A DNA stretch of 64,000 nt from CAWCGU01 sp963838095 (GTDB taxonomy: Bacteria; Actinomycetota; Thermoleophilia; Solirubrobacterales; 70-9). This document shows positions 16,412-24,378 of the stretch, piece after piece. The notes under the pieces are model-generated. The model saw nothing but the letters and a program-made list of their open reading frames with translations, was not told the DNA's origin and searched no databases. The stretch spans positions 248,001 to 312,000 of the forward strand of contig CAWIPO010000008.1 of assembly GCA_963838095.1 (NCBI GenBank), given 5' to 3'. The translations under genes were made by a program, and so were the position numbers. Numbering within the stretch: position 1 is the first letter of the stretch; every line of letters begins with the position of its first letter.

Positions 16412-17260
16412 TTACTCGGCCGACTCCTCGGCGAGGCGGCGGGCCACCGCGCCCGCCGCTTCGCAGAACGCGTCGAGCTCGAGTGCGCTCTCGAGGTGGT
16501 CCTTGACGTTCACCGCGAGGATCCCGGCGACGAGCTCGAAGGCGAACTCATTCGGGGCGGACTCGGCGAGCCAGACGATGAACGTCGGCGCGAACAGCTG
16601 TCGCAGCCAGTTCGGGTCGGTGCCCTTGTCGGCGAAGATCTCGTAGGTCTTGTCGAGCTGCTCGCTCTCCAGCTCCACCCGCTCCCTGGTCCGGAACACG
16701 TCCTCGGCCCCATCGAGGAAGCGAAAGCCGAAGCGGCGCTGGCAGTAGAGCTCGCCGGCAAACGGTGCCGCCTCGGGAATGTTCAGAAGCGCGATGGTGA
16801 AGTGATAGTCGCTCTCGTGGCGGTTGCCCTTCGAGTCGGTGCTGACTTCGGTGTATGTGTAGTGCCCGAGGGTCCCGCCCCAGCCGCCCGGCAGCGTCCC
16901 CTTCATCACGTGCTCGGCCTTGCGCTTGTCGCCCTTGCGCAAGAGCGGGGTCAGCGGCGGCAGGTCGCTGCGCCCGGTCTCGCTCAGCCCCCGCTCGCTG
17001 GCGTAGGCATGGAAGAAGTCCGCCTCAGCCCTGCCCGAGGCGAGGACGAAGACGATCACGGCGGCGAGGACGATCACTCCCAGCGCCGCGGCACCGCCGA
17101 CGGCGAGCGAGACGGCGAGCGTGCCGACGATCAGGGCGACGATCGCCAGCGTCGTGGTCAGGCTCAGGGTGACCGGGTGCCCGTAGAGCCGCCGAAGGTG
17201 GACGCTGCGGGTGTCGTCGGCGTCCTGGGGAGTCGGCGGCGGGGGAGCCTGAGCCTCCAT
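16412..17260 (-). CDS. Hypothetical membrane protein with two N-terminal helices
   Basis: An unrecognised protein of about 282 aa from the ATG at 17260. A short Pro-rich start (APPPPTPQD) is followed by two close membrane helices (TTTLAIVALIVGTLAVSLA and AAALGVIVLAAVIVFVLA) and then a soluble domain of about 200 aa with HYTYTEVSTDSKGNRHESDY and FRTRERVELESEQLDKTYEIF. This build resembles DUF3137-like proteins, but I am not sure. A start at 17410 would add 50 Lys/Ser-rich residues of doubtful coding character that reach the mraZ promoter. It is divergent from mraZ. Confidence 0.65.
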   Translation of the reverse strand: MEAQAPPPPTPQDADDTRSVHLRRLYGHPVTLSLTTTLAIVALIVGTLAVSLAVGGAAALGVIVLAAVIVFVLASGRAEADFFHAYASERGLSETGRSDLPPLTPLLRKGDKRKAEHVMKGTLPGGWGGTLGHYTYTEVSTDSKGNRHESDYHFTIALLNIPEAAPFAGELYCQRRFGFRFLDGAEDVFRTRERVELESEQLDKTYEIFADKGTDPNWLRQLFAPTFIVWLAESAPNEFAFELVAGILAVNVKDHLESALELDAFCEAAGAVARRLAEESAE

Positions 17261-17427
17261 CAGCGGCGAAGAGTATGCAAAGGGCGTTGCAGGAGCGGGA
17301 CCTGAGATCTTGCGGTCGTTGTCACGCGAGTCGTCCGAATTGGCTTTCCAGAGCCTTTTTCGACGCTTCCCGCCGCTCGTAGCAATTCCGTCCGACGGAT
17401 CGGTTCCCATGTGCGCGCCGTGTTGTG

Positions 17428-17456
17428 TTGCAAAGTGGGACTCAGTGGGTTAGCGT
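17428..17456 (+). promoter_or_regulatory. Predicted promoter of the dcw cluster (PmraZ)
   Basis: A TTGCAA -35-like box at 17428-17433 and a TAGCGT -10-like box at 17451-17456 are separated by exactly 17 bases. The match to sigma-70 consensus is moderate (4/6 and 3/6), but the position, 115 bases before mraZ, and the operator repeats inside the spacer support it. Confidence 0.5.
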
Positions 17457-17459
17457 GTC
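17434..17459 (+). promoter_or_regulatory. MraZ-type operator: three 10-base-spaced repeats
   Basis: AGTGGG at 17434-17439 and at 17444-17449, followed by the weaker CGTGTC at 17454-17459, are direct repeats with a 10-base period. MraZ proteins are known to bind short direct repeats with a TGGG core at one-turn spacing in front of their own gene. Because the repeats fill the promoter spacer and -10 box, bound MraZ should repress. Function here is inferred. Confidence 0.7.
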
Positions 17460-17477
17460 GACCCGATCAGTTCCCAC

Positions 17478-17520
17478 GGGCCGGGGTGGCGAGGTTCCTC
17501 CCACCTCGTCTCCCCGGCCC
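17478..17520 (+). ncRNA. Structured 5' leader of mraZ (two-part hairpin)
   Basis: GGGCCGGGG (17478-17486) pairs perfectly with CCCCGGCCC (17512-17520). Inside, CGAGGT (17490-17495) pairs with ACCTCG (17503-17508) around the loop TCCTCCC, with 3-base internal loops between the stems. It begins about 15 bases after the predicted transcription start. A conserved actinobacterial leader called the mraW RNA motif is known at this locus; whether this one fits that consensus I cannot tell. Confidence 0.6.
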
Positions 17521-17570
17521 ACCTACTTCCGGCAACACGAGACACGGCTTAGAGAAGAGAGGCAGAGGCA

Positions 17571-17978
17571 GTGGCGTTTCGCGGTCAGTACGAGCACAGC
17601 CTCGACTCCAAGGACCGCGTCACGATCCCGGCCCGCTTCCGATCCGCGATGGCCGACGGGGTGGTTCTCGCGCAGGGGCTCGATCCCTGCGTCGAGGTCT
17701 ACCCCATTGCGGCGCACGCCGAGGTCGAGGAGCGATTCCTGGCCAACCTCGACCCGTTCACCCGCGAGGGCCGCACACGGCAGCGACGCTTTCATTCCCG
17801 CTCCACCGACGAGAGCCTCGACTCCGCCGGCCGTCTGCGGCTGCCGAAGCGCCTGATCGAGTACGCGGAACTGGACGGCCCGTGCGTGATCGCGGGCGTG
17901 ATGAACCGGCTCGAGATCTGGAATCCCGATCGCTGGACGGAGGAAAACGAGCGCATGGACGCCGAGCTGGACGAATGA
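17571..17978 (+). CDS. mraZ: Transcriptional regulator MraZ
   Basis: The first gene of the dcw cluster, 135 aa, slightly below the usual 143-150. It has two SpoVT-AbrB half-domains with the paired family motifs DSKDRVTIPARFR (about 12-24) and DSAGRLRLPKRLIEYA. MraZ forms a ring and binds repeats in its own promoter, usually repressing the cluster. The GTG at 17571 has a purine-rich stretch (AGAGGCAGAGG) upstream. The operator repeats about 110-135 bases upstream fit autoregulation. Confidence 0.95.
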   Translation: MAFRGQYEHSLDSKDRVTIPARFRSAMADGVVLAQGLDPCVEVYPIAAHAEVEERFLANLDPFTREGRTRQRRFHSRSTDESLDSAGRLRLPKRLIEYAELDGPCVIAGVMNRLEIWNPDRWTEENERMDAELDE

Positions 17979-18036
17979 CGGCGAAGGAGCAACCGCGGGT
18001 GGAGGCGAATAGGCCGCTGTAACGGGTGTAAACCTG

Positions 18037-19017
18037 ATGTTGACGCTCACCTACATGCCAACCGACCACGTCCCAGTTCTCGCAGCGGAGCTGCTCGAAG
18101 TGCTCGATCCCCAGCCCGGGGACGTCGTCCTCGACTGCACATTCGGCGGCGGCGGCCACGCGGAGCTGATGGCCGAGAGAATCTCCTACGAGGGCGAGCT
18201 GATCTGCGTCGATCGCGACCCGGCGGCTGAGGAGCGCTACGAGGAGTTTGCGCAAGAGGCCTCGTGCGAGACCCGCTTCATCCGCGGCGACTTCGCCGAC
18301 GCGGTCGTCGAGTTGCGTGACGAGGGCGTGGAGCTCGACATCGCATATCTCGACCTCGGGCTCTCGTCGCTTCAGGTGGACACGTGGGAGCGCGGCTTCT
18401 CCTACTCCTACGACGCTCCGCTCGACATGCGCATGGACCCGGACACTTCACTGACCGCCGCCGACGTCGTCAACGAGTGGCCCGAGCGGCGCTTGGCCGA
18501 CGTCATCCGCCGCTACGGAGAGGAGCGGCACGCCGGCGCGATCGCCCGCGAGATCGTTCGCCGGCGGCCGTTCGACACCACTTCCGAGCTGGTCGAGGCG
18601 ATCCGCTCCGCGATCCCGCCCGCCGCCCGCTTCGGGCGCGGCCACCCCGCGAAGCGCAGCTTCCAGGCGCTCAGGATCGCCGTCAACTCGGAGCTCGATT
18701 CCCTCGACCGCGGGCTGCCGCTCGCGTGGGAGCTGCTGCGTCCGCAGGGCGCGCTCGCCGCGATCTCCTTTCACTCGCTCGAGGATCGGCGGGTGAAGCG
18801 CTTTCTCGCCGACCGCGCCCGCGGCTGCGTCTGCCCGCCCGAGCTACCGGTCTGCGTCTGCAACCAGGAGCCCGAGGCGGTTCTGCTGACACGGCGGGCG
18901 ATCGCTCCCTCCGCGGCCGAGACGGCGGAGAATCCGCGCGCCCGCTCAGCCCATCTGCGGGCGGCGCGAAAGCTCGCACCCGCTGAGCCGACCCCCCGCG
19001 AGGAGGACCCGGCCTGA
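18037..19017 (+). CDS. rsmH: 16S rRNA (cytosine(1402)-N4)-methyltransferase RsmH
   Basis: The SAM-dependent enzyme (MraW) that methylates C1402 of 16S rRNA in the decoding centre. The N-terminal pattern DHVPVLAAELLEVL and the SAM motif DCTFGGGGHAELM (residues about 32-44 from the ATG at 18037) are clear. Later blocks ERGFSYSYDAPLDMRMD, AKRSFQALRIAVN and ISFHSLEDRRVK are diagnostic. The length of 326 aa is normal. A second ATG at 18055 is also possible. The 58-base gap after mraZ holds no obvious terminator. Its last base overlaps the ATG of ftsL. Confidence 0.95.
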   Translation: MLTLTYMPTDHVPVLAAELLEVLDPQPGDVVLDCTFGGGGHAELMAERISYEGELICVDRDPAAEERYEEFAQEASCETRFIRGDFADAVVELRDEGVELDIAYLDLGLSSLQVDTWERGFSYSYDAPLDMRMDPDTSLTAADVVNEWPERRLADVIRRYGEERHAGAIAREIVRRRPFDTTSELVEAIRSAIPPAARFGRGHPAKRSFQALRIAVNSELDSLDRGLPLAWELLRPQGALAAISFHSLEDRRVKRFLADRARGCVCPPELPVCVCNQEPEAVLLTRRAIAPSAAETAENPRARSAHLRAARKLAPAEPTPREEDPA

Positions 19018-19607
19018 TGGCAGCATCGGCCGCAGCTCGCCGCGTTCGCACGCCCAGCGCTCGCGTCGCACCCGCCCCCCGCCCGGTGCGCTCCGGGCAA
19101 CCGCGGACGGCTCGCTCGGCGAGGCCCGCGGCGCCCCGGAGCGCGAAGACGGCAGCGCGCGGCCGTGCCCGCGCCTCCAGCTCGCGACGGCGAGGAATCA
19201 CCCCGAGCTCCGGCCTGATGATCCCCGTGGCCGTGGGCCACCGCACCGCCACAGCCGTCGGCGGGCTCGCCGATTCCGGCTTCATGCTGCGGCTGATGCG
19301 CGGCCGGCTGTGGATCCTGCTCGTCGGAGTGCTGCTGGTCGGCATCGTCGCGCTGAACGTCCTCAGCCTCAGTTTCAGCGCCTCGTCCTCACGGACCGCG
19401 CGCGCCTCGGACGCGATCGAGCGCGAGATCTCGGCCCTGAGGGCGCAGCTCGCCACCGACGTTTCCAGCGGCGAGGTGGAGGCCCGCGCCCAGGACCTGG
19501 GCCTGATCATTCCCCAGCCGGGGGAGATCCGCTACGTCGATCCAGCTTCCGCCGACCCGGCGGTGGCCGCGGAGCGAATCCGAAGCGGCGAGCTCTCCTC
19601 GCCCTGA
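19017..19607 (+). CDS. ftsL: FtsL/DivIC-like septum protein
   Basis: A small bitopic membrane protein at the ftsL position. The N-terminal 90 residues are cytoplasmic and very rich in Arg, Ala, Ser and Pro. One helix follows (WILLVGVLLVGIVALNVLSL, about 99-118), then a coiled-coil-like stretch (SDAIEREISALRAQLA) and the motif EARAQDLGLIIPQPGEIRYV, which matches the septum-formation-initiator pattern. FtsL works with FtsQ and DivIC to activate FtsWI. At 196 aa it is longer than classical FtsL (about 110-120) because of the basic tail. Sequence conservation in this family is low; position carries much of the call. Confidence 0.8.
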   Translation: MAASAAARRVRTPSARVAPAPRPVRSGQPRTARSARPAAPRSAKTAARGRARASSSRRRGITPSSGLMIPVAVGHRTATAVGGLADSGFMLRLMRGRLWILLVGVLLVGIVALNVLSLSFSASSSRTARASDAIEREISALRAQLATDVSSGEVEARAQDLGLIIPQPGEIRYVDPASADPAVAAERIRSGELSSP

Positions 19608-19635
19608 TGATGGGGTCCCGCGTCCGGAGCCGCCG

Positions 19636-21291
19636 GTGACCACGATCGATCGACGCGTCGGGCTGCTGTTCGGGATCTTCCTGCTGCTGCTGTCGATCGC
19701 TCTCGTCCGCTCGGTGTGGCTGCAGGGCGTGCGCGGCGGGGAGCTGAGCGCCGACGCTCGCGGCCAGCACGTCTCGCAGGTCGTGGTTCCCGGAACGCGC
19801 GGGCGGATCCTCGACCGCAACGGCAACGAGCTCGCGATCTCAGAGGACGCGGCGACGATCGTTGCCACTCCCTACCAGGTGGAAGACCCGGCGCGGGCGG
19901 CCTCGAAGCTGGCGCCGATCCTCGGGGTTGAGGAGCGGGAGCTGCTGGAGACGCTCTCGGACGACGACTCCGGGTTCGCCTACCTCGTCCGGAAGGCCGA
20001 CCTGTCGACCGCCGAGCGCGTCCGCCAGCTCGACATCGAGGGGATCGGGATCCTCCCCGACAGCCGCCGGGTGTACCCCGAGGGCGTGCTTGCGGCGCAG
20101 GTGATCGGTGGCGTCGGCGTCGACAACCAGGGCCTGACCGGGCTCGAGGCCGGCTACGAGGACCTCCTGCACGGGAGCGACGGCGAGCGCGAGGTTGTGC
20201 TCGACGCGCTCGGCGACGAGCTCGAGCGCGACACGCTCGCCGCGCCGACGACCGGCGAGGAGCTCCAGCTCACCATCGACGCCTCGCTTCAGGCGCGCAC
20301 CGAGCAGGTGCTGGCGGGGATCGGCGAGGCGTACCACCCCGCTGGTGCAACGGCGATCGTGATCAACCCTCAGACCTCGGATCTGCTTGCGATGGCGAAC
20401 TGGCCGCCGCTCGACCCGACCGATCTCGGCTCGGCGGAGGAGAGCGAGCTGCTGAACCGCGCGATCGGCTTCAACTACGAGCCCGGGTCGACGTTCAAGG
20501 CCTTCACCGTCGCCGGCGCGCTCGAGGAGGGGCTGGTGACGCCGCGGACGATGTTCGGCCTCGCGCCGACGATCCAGGTCGCCGACAGGGTGATCCAGGA
20601 ATCGCACCCGCGCGGCTCCGTCAACCTCAGCGTCGCCGAGATTCTCGCCCAATCGTCGAACGTGGGCGCCGTCACGATCGGCCTCGAGCTCGGCGCCGAG
20701 CGCTTCGACTACTGGGTGCGCCGGTTCGGATTCGGCGCACCGACCGGGATCGCGATTCCCGGCGAGGAGGAGGGGATCGTCCTCGAGCCCAAGGACTACT
20801 ACGGCTCGAGCATGGGCAACCTCCCGATCGGTCAGGGCCTGTCGGTGACGCCGATGCAGATGGTCGCCGGCTATGCGGCGATCGCGAACGGCGGGATCCT
20901 GCGACCGCCGCGACTGATCATGCGCGAGGGCGGAGAGGAAGTTCCACCCGTGGAGGGCGAGCGGGTGATGAGCGAGAAGTCCGCCACCCAGGTGCGGAAG
21001 ATGCTGGAGGGCGTGCTGGCGCCGGGCGGGACCGCTTCGGAGGTGAGCGTGCCTGGATACGTTCTCGCCGGGAAGACGGGCACGGCGCAGAAGGCCGAGA
21101 ACGGCGGCTACTCAGAGACCGACTACGTCGGCTCGTTCGTCGGCTTCGCGCCCGCCGACGATCCGCAGCTGCTGGTGGCGATCGTCGTCGACGAGCCCCG
21201 CGGCAGCTACTACGGGGGCATCGTCGCCGCGCCCGCGTTCGCGGAGATCGCAAGCTTTGCGCTGCCCTATCTCGGCATCGCCCCCGAGTAG
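19636..21291 (+). CDS. ftsI: Septal peptidoglycan transpeptidase FtsI (class B PBP)
   Basis: The penicillin-binding protein that cross-links septal peptidoglycan (551 aa). One membrane helix (about 9-27) is followed by the PBP dimerisation domain starting at TRGRILDRNGNELA, then the transpeptidase domain. Active-site motifs: the nucleophile S285 in STFK, SSN at 340-342 and KTG at 480-482. No PASTA domains follow, unlike some Gram-positive homologues. GTG start 28 bases after ftsL. Confidence 0.95.
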   Translation: MTTIDRRVGLLFGIFLLLLSIALVRSVWLQGVRGGELSADARGQHVSQVVVPGTRGRILDRNGNELAISEDAATIVATPYQVEDPARAASKLAPILGVEERELLETLSDDDSGFAYLVRKADLSTAERVRQLDIEGIGILPDSRRVYPEGVLAAQVIGGVGVDNQGLTGLEAGYEDLLHGSDGEREVVLDALGDELERDTLAAPTTGEELQLTIDASLQARTEQVLAGIGEAYHPAGATAIVINPQTSDLLAMANWPPLDPTDLGSAEESELLNRAIGFNYEPGSTFKAFTVAGALEEGLVTPRTMFGLAPTIQVADRVIQESHPRGSVNLSVAEILAQSSNVGAVTIGLELGAERFDYWVRRFGFGAPTGIAIPGEEEGIVLEPKDYYGSSMGNLPIGQGLSVTPMQMVAGYAAIANGGILRPPRLIMREGGEEVPPVEGERVMSEKSATQVRKMLEGVLAPGGTASEVSVPGYVLAGKTGTAQKAENGGYSETDYVGSFVGFAPADDPQLLVAIVVDEPRGSYYGGIVAAPAFAEIASFALPYLGIAPE

Positions 21292-21307
21292 GGCAGACTT
21301 CTCGACG

Positions 21308-22795
21308 ATGAAGCTTGGGGAGCTGATCACCGCGATCGGCGCGGCCGAGCTGCGGGGAGATGGTGGAGTGGAGATCTCCAGCCTCGCCTACGATTCCGCC
21401 CGCGCCGAGCCGGGAACGCTGTTCTTCTGCGTGCCCGGCCAGCGGCGTGACGGGCACGACTTCGCCCCCGAAGCCGTCGAGCGAGGCGCGCTCGCCCTGG
21501 TCGTCGAGCGGCCGCTGGAGCTGGCGGTGCCGCAGGCGGTCGTCTCCGACGCCCGCGCGGCGATGGCGCCGATCGCCTCCCGCTTTCACGGCGATCCGAC
21601 GGCGACACTCCGGGTCGCTGGGATCACCGGCACCAACGGGAAGACGACGACGACCTTCCTGTTGCGCTCGATCCTCGAGCGGGCCGGAGTCCAGACTGGG
21701 CTGCTGGGCACGGTGAGGCGGGTCGTGGGGGGCGATGTCTCCGAGGTGGTGCGGACGACGCCGGAGGCGATCGACCTTCAGGCCGACTTCAGCACGATGC
21801 TGGCCGCGGGCGATCGCGCCTGTGCGATGGAGGTCTCATCGCACGCGCTCTTTCTGCACCGCACCGACGCGATCCATTTCGAGGTCGCGGTGTTCACGAA
21901 CCTGACGCAGGACCACCTCGACTTCCACGACGACATGGAGGACTACTTCGTCGCCAAGCGAGCGCTCTTCGAGCCCGACGGCGATCCGCCGAAGGCGGCG
22001 GTTGTCAACATCGACGATCCGTACGGACGCCGGCTCGCCGCCGACGTCGAGTGCCTCACGTTCTCGGCGAGCGGCGCGGAGGCGCAGTTCCGCGCCGTCG
22101 ACGTCAGCTTCGACCTCACCGGCTCGCGCTTTCGCTGCATCACGCCCGATGGCGAGGCGCTCGTCGCGATGCCGCTTCCCGGCGACTTCAACGTCCAAAA
22201 CGCGCTCGCGGCAACCGCCGCCGCGAGCGCGATGGGGGTGGCGCCCGAGCAGGCCGCCTCAGCGCTGGCCGATGCCCCCAGGGTGCCGGGTCGGCTCGAG
22301 CCGATCGACGAGGGGCAGCCGTTTGCGGTTCTGGTGGACTACGCCCACACACCTGACTCGCTGCGCAACGTGCTCGAAGCGGTGCGAAGGCTGACCTCCG
22401 GACGCCTTATCTGCGTCTTCGGTTGCGGCGGTGACCGCGACCGCGAGAAGCGGCCGCTGATGGGCGAGATCGCGGCGCGAGTCGCCGACGCATGCGTTGT
22501 CACCTCGGACAACCCGCGTTCCGAGGACCCGGCGGCGATCATCGAGGAGATCATCGCGGGCGTCCCGTCCGGCGGCGAAGGCGTGCTCGTGGAGCCCGAT
22601 CGCCGCGCCGCGATCGCGCTCGCGCTCGCGGCGGCGGGGCCCGGGGACGCCGTCGTCATCGCGGGCAAGGGGCACGAACAGGGGCAGGAATTCTCCGATG
22701 GCCGTAAAATCCCGTTCGACGATCGCGCCGTCGCGCGTGAGACGCTGCGCAATTCTGTACAGCCGTCGGTGCGAAAGCCGCTGGCAGGATCTTGA
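21308..22795 (+). CDS. murE: UDP-MurNAc-tripeptide synthetase MurE, meso-DAP-type motif
   Basis: The first of two adjacent murE genes (495 aa). It adds the third residue to UDP-MurNAc-L-Ala-D-Glu using ATP. The P-loop TGTNGKTTT (107-115), the lysine of VAKRALF (K217, the likely carbamylated residue) and HTPDSL are present. The specificity motif is DNPR (401-404), which in characterised enzymes reads out meso-diaminopimelate. The ATG at 21308 is preferred over 21257, which lies inside ftsI. About 70 bases separate it from the second murE. Confidence 0.95.
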   Translation: MKLGELITAIGAAELRGDGGVEISSLAYDSARAEPGTLFFCVPGQRRDGHDFAPEAVERGALALVVERPLELAVPQAVVSDARAAMAPIASRFHGDPTATLRVAGITGTNGKTTTTFLLRSILERAGVQTGLLGTVRRVVGGDVSEVVRTTPEAIDLQADFSTMLAAGDRACAMEVSSHALFLHRTDAIHFEVAVFTNLTQDHLDFHDDMEDYFVAKRALFEPDGDPPKAAVVNIDDPYGRRLAADVECLTFSASGAEAQFRAVDVSFDLTGSRFRCITPDGEALVAMPLPGDFNVQNALAATAAASAMGVAPEQAASALADAPRVPGRLEPIDEGQPFAVLVDYAHTPDSLRNVLEAVRRLTSGRLICVFGCGGDRDREKRPLMGEIAARVADACVVTSDNPRSEDPAAIIEEIIAGVPSGGEGVLVEPDRRAAIALALAAAGPGDAVVIAGKGHEQGQEFSDGRKIPFDDRAVARETLRNSVQPSVRKPLAGS

Positions 22796-22866
22796 GCTTC
22801 GGTTCACGAATCCCGGGTATTCAACGTCTTTTGTCCCCACCTGATAGAGAATCGCCGGAAGTGCAA

Positions 22867-24378
22867 ATGCCCTCGCTGACCCTTGGTGAGCTGACCCGTG
22901 CCCTCGGCGACGCCGAGCTGCGCGGCGATCCTCAGCTCGAGATCACCGGCCTCGCGTACGACAGCCGGACGGTCGAGCCGGGCACGCTGTTCTTCTGCGT
23001 GCTAGGCAAGCGGCACGACGGTCACCGATTCGCCCGCGACGCCCGCGAGCGCGGGGCGGCCGCGGTTGTCGTCCAGCATCCGATCCCGCTCGAGGTGCCA
23101 CAGGTGATCGTCGCGGATCCTCGCGCGGCGATGGCTCCGATCGCGTCTCGGTTCTTCGGGGCTCCGAGCCGCGAGCTGCGGATGGCCGCGGTCACGGGGA
23201 CCAACGGGAAAACGACGACCAGCTACATGCTCCGCACGATCCTCGAGCGAGCAGGCGCGCAGACCGGTCTCGTTGGGACCATCAAGCACGTTATCGGCGG
23301 CGTCGACGGGGACGCGGTCCTCACCACCCCCGAGGCGATCGACCTCGAAGCCGATCTGCGGGCGATGGTTGCCGGCGGCGACCGCGCGTGCGTGATCGAG
23401 TTGTCATCACACGGCCTCGCCCTTCGCCGCGCCGACACGCTGCAAATCGAGGTCGCCGCGTTCACCAATCTCAGCCTCGAGCACCTCGACTTCCACGCGG
23501 ATATGGACGAGTACTTCGCCGCGAAGCGCCAGCTGTTCGTGCCGCAGGACGGCCTCGCGCCGCAAACTTCGGTGGTGAACGCCGACGACGAGTACGGCAG
23601 GCGCCTGGCTTCGGAGATCGACTGCCTCACGTATTCGCTCAGCGGCCACGACGCCGACCTCAGGGGCGCAGATGTCAGCTTCGACGCGCATGGGTCGCGA
23701 TTCCGCTGCCTGAACGGGGGAAGCGAGGCCACGGTCGAGATCTCGCTGCCGGGGGACTTCAACGCGGACAATGCCCTATGTGCGATTGCCATGGCGGCGG
23801 CAATGGGGATCGAGATCGGCTTTGCCGCCGAGGCACTGCGCTACGTCGACGAGATTCCGGGGCGGCTGCAGCGAATCGACGGGGGCCAGCCATTCACGGT
23901 CATCGTCGACTACGCGCACACGCCGAGCGCGCTCGAAAGTGCCCTCAGCCTCGCCCGCCAACTCAGCGCCGGGCGGGTGATCTCCGTGTTCGGGTGCCGC
24001 GGCAATCGTGATCCCCACAAGCGCCCGCTGATGGGGGAGATCGCGCGCCGTCTTGCCGACGTCTGCATCCTCACGTCCGACAGCCCCAACTCGGAGGATC
24101 CCGGTGCGATCATCGAGCAGATCCTCGCGGGGGTCGAGGGGACTCACTCGTCGGGCAACGGCTGGAAGCCGGCCGAGATTCGCGTCGAGCCGGATCGCGC
24201 GGCGGCGATCGCGGAGGCGATCGGCGAAGCGGAGACCGGCGACTTCGTGCTGATCACCGGCAGGGGCCACGAGCAGACCCAGGGACTCGGGGAGGGTCGT
24301 CGCATCGCGCTCGACGATCGAGTGGTTGCTCGCGAGGCGCTGGAACGGCTGGCCACGCGCGAAACAATCCTGGCTTGA
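22867..24378 (+). CDS. murE2: Second MurE-like ligase with altered specificity motif DSPN
   Basis: A tandem paralogue of the preceding gene (503 aa), similar from end to end. P-loop TGTNGKTTT (110-118), carbamylation-site lysine in AAKRQLF (K220) and HTPSAL are intact, so it should be an active amino-acid ligase. The specificity motif is DSPN (405-408) instead of DNPR: the arginine that holds the DAP carboxylate is asparagine. It may add a different third residue (for example L-Lys or L-Orn) or serve another Mur-like pathway. The ATG at 22867 aligns with the start of murE1; a TTG at 22792 would add a Pro/Arg-rich leader. It overlaps murF in TTGA. Confidence 0.88.
   Translation: MPSLTLGELTRALGDAELRGDPQLEITGLAYDSRTVEPGTLFFCVLGKRHDGHRFARDARERGAAAVVVQHPIPLEVPQVIVADPRAAMAPIASRFFGAPSRELRMAAVTGTNGKTTTSYMLRTILERAGAQTGLVGTIKHVIGGVDGDAVLTTPEAIDLEADLRAMVAGGDRACVIELSSHGLALRRADTLQIEVAAFTNLSLEHLDFHADMDEYFAAKRQLFVPQDGLAPQTSVVNADDEYGRRLASEIDCLTYSLSGHDADLRGADVSFDAHGSRFRCLNGGSEATVEISLPGDFNADNALCAIAMAAAMGIEIGFAAEALRYVDEIPGRLQRIDGGQPFTVIVDYAHTPSALESALSLARQLSAGRVISVFGCRGNRDPHKRPLMGEIARRLADVCILTSDSPNSEDPGAIIEQILAGVEGTHSSGNGWKPAEIRVEPDRAAAIAEAIGEAETGDFVLITGRGHEQTQGLGEGRRIALDDRVVAREALERLATRETILA

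Larger units (their letters stand above)
17261..17570. other. Divergent intergenic region holding the dcw control signals
   Basis: About 310 bases between the minus-strand membrane protein gene and mraZ. The right half holds a promoter-like pair, three 10-base-spaced GTGGG-type repeats and a strong two-part hairpin (separate entries). The left half (17261-17410) has lower GC than its surroundings and no convincing gene; it may carry the promoter of the minus-strand gene. Confidence 0.6.
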
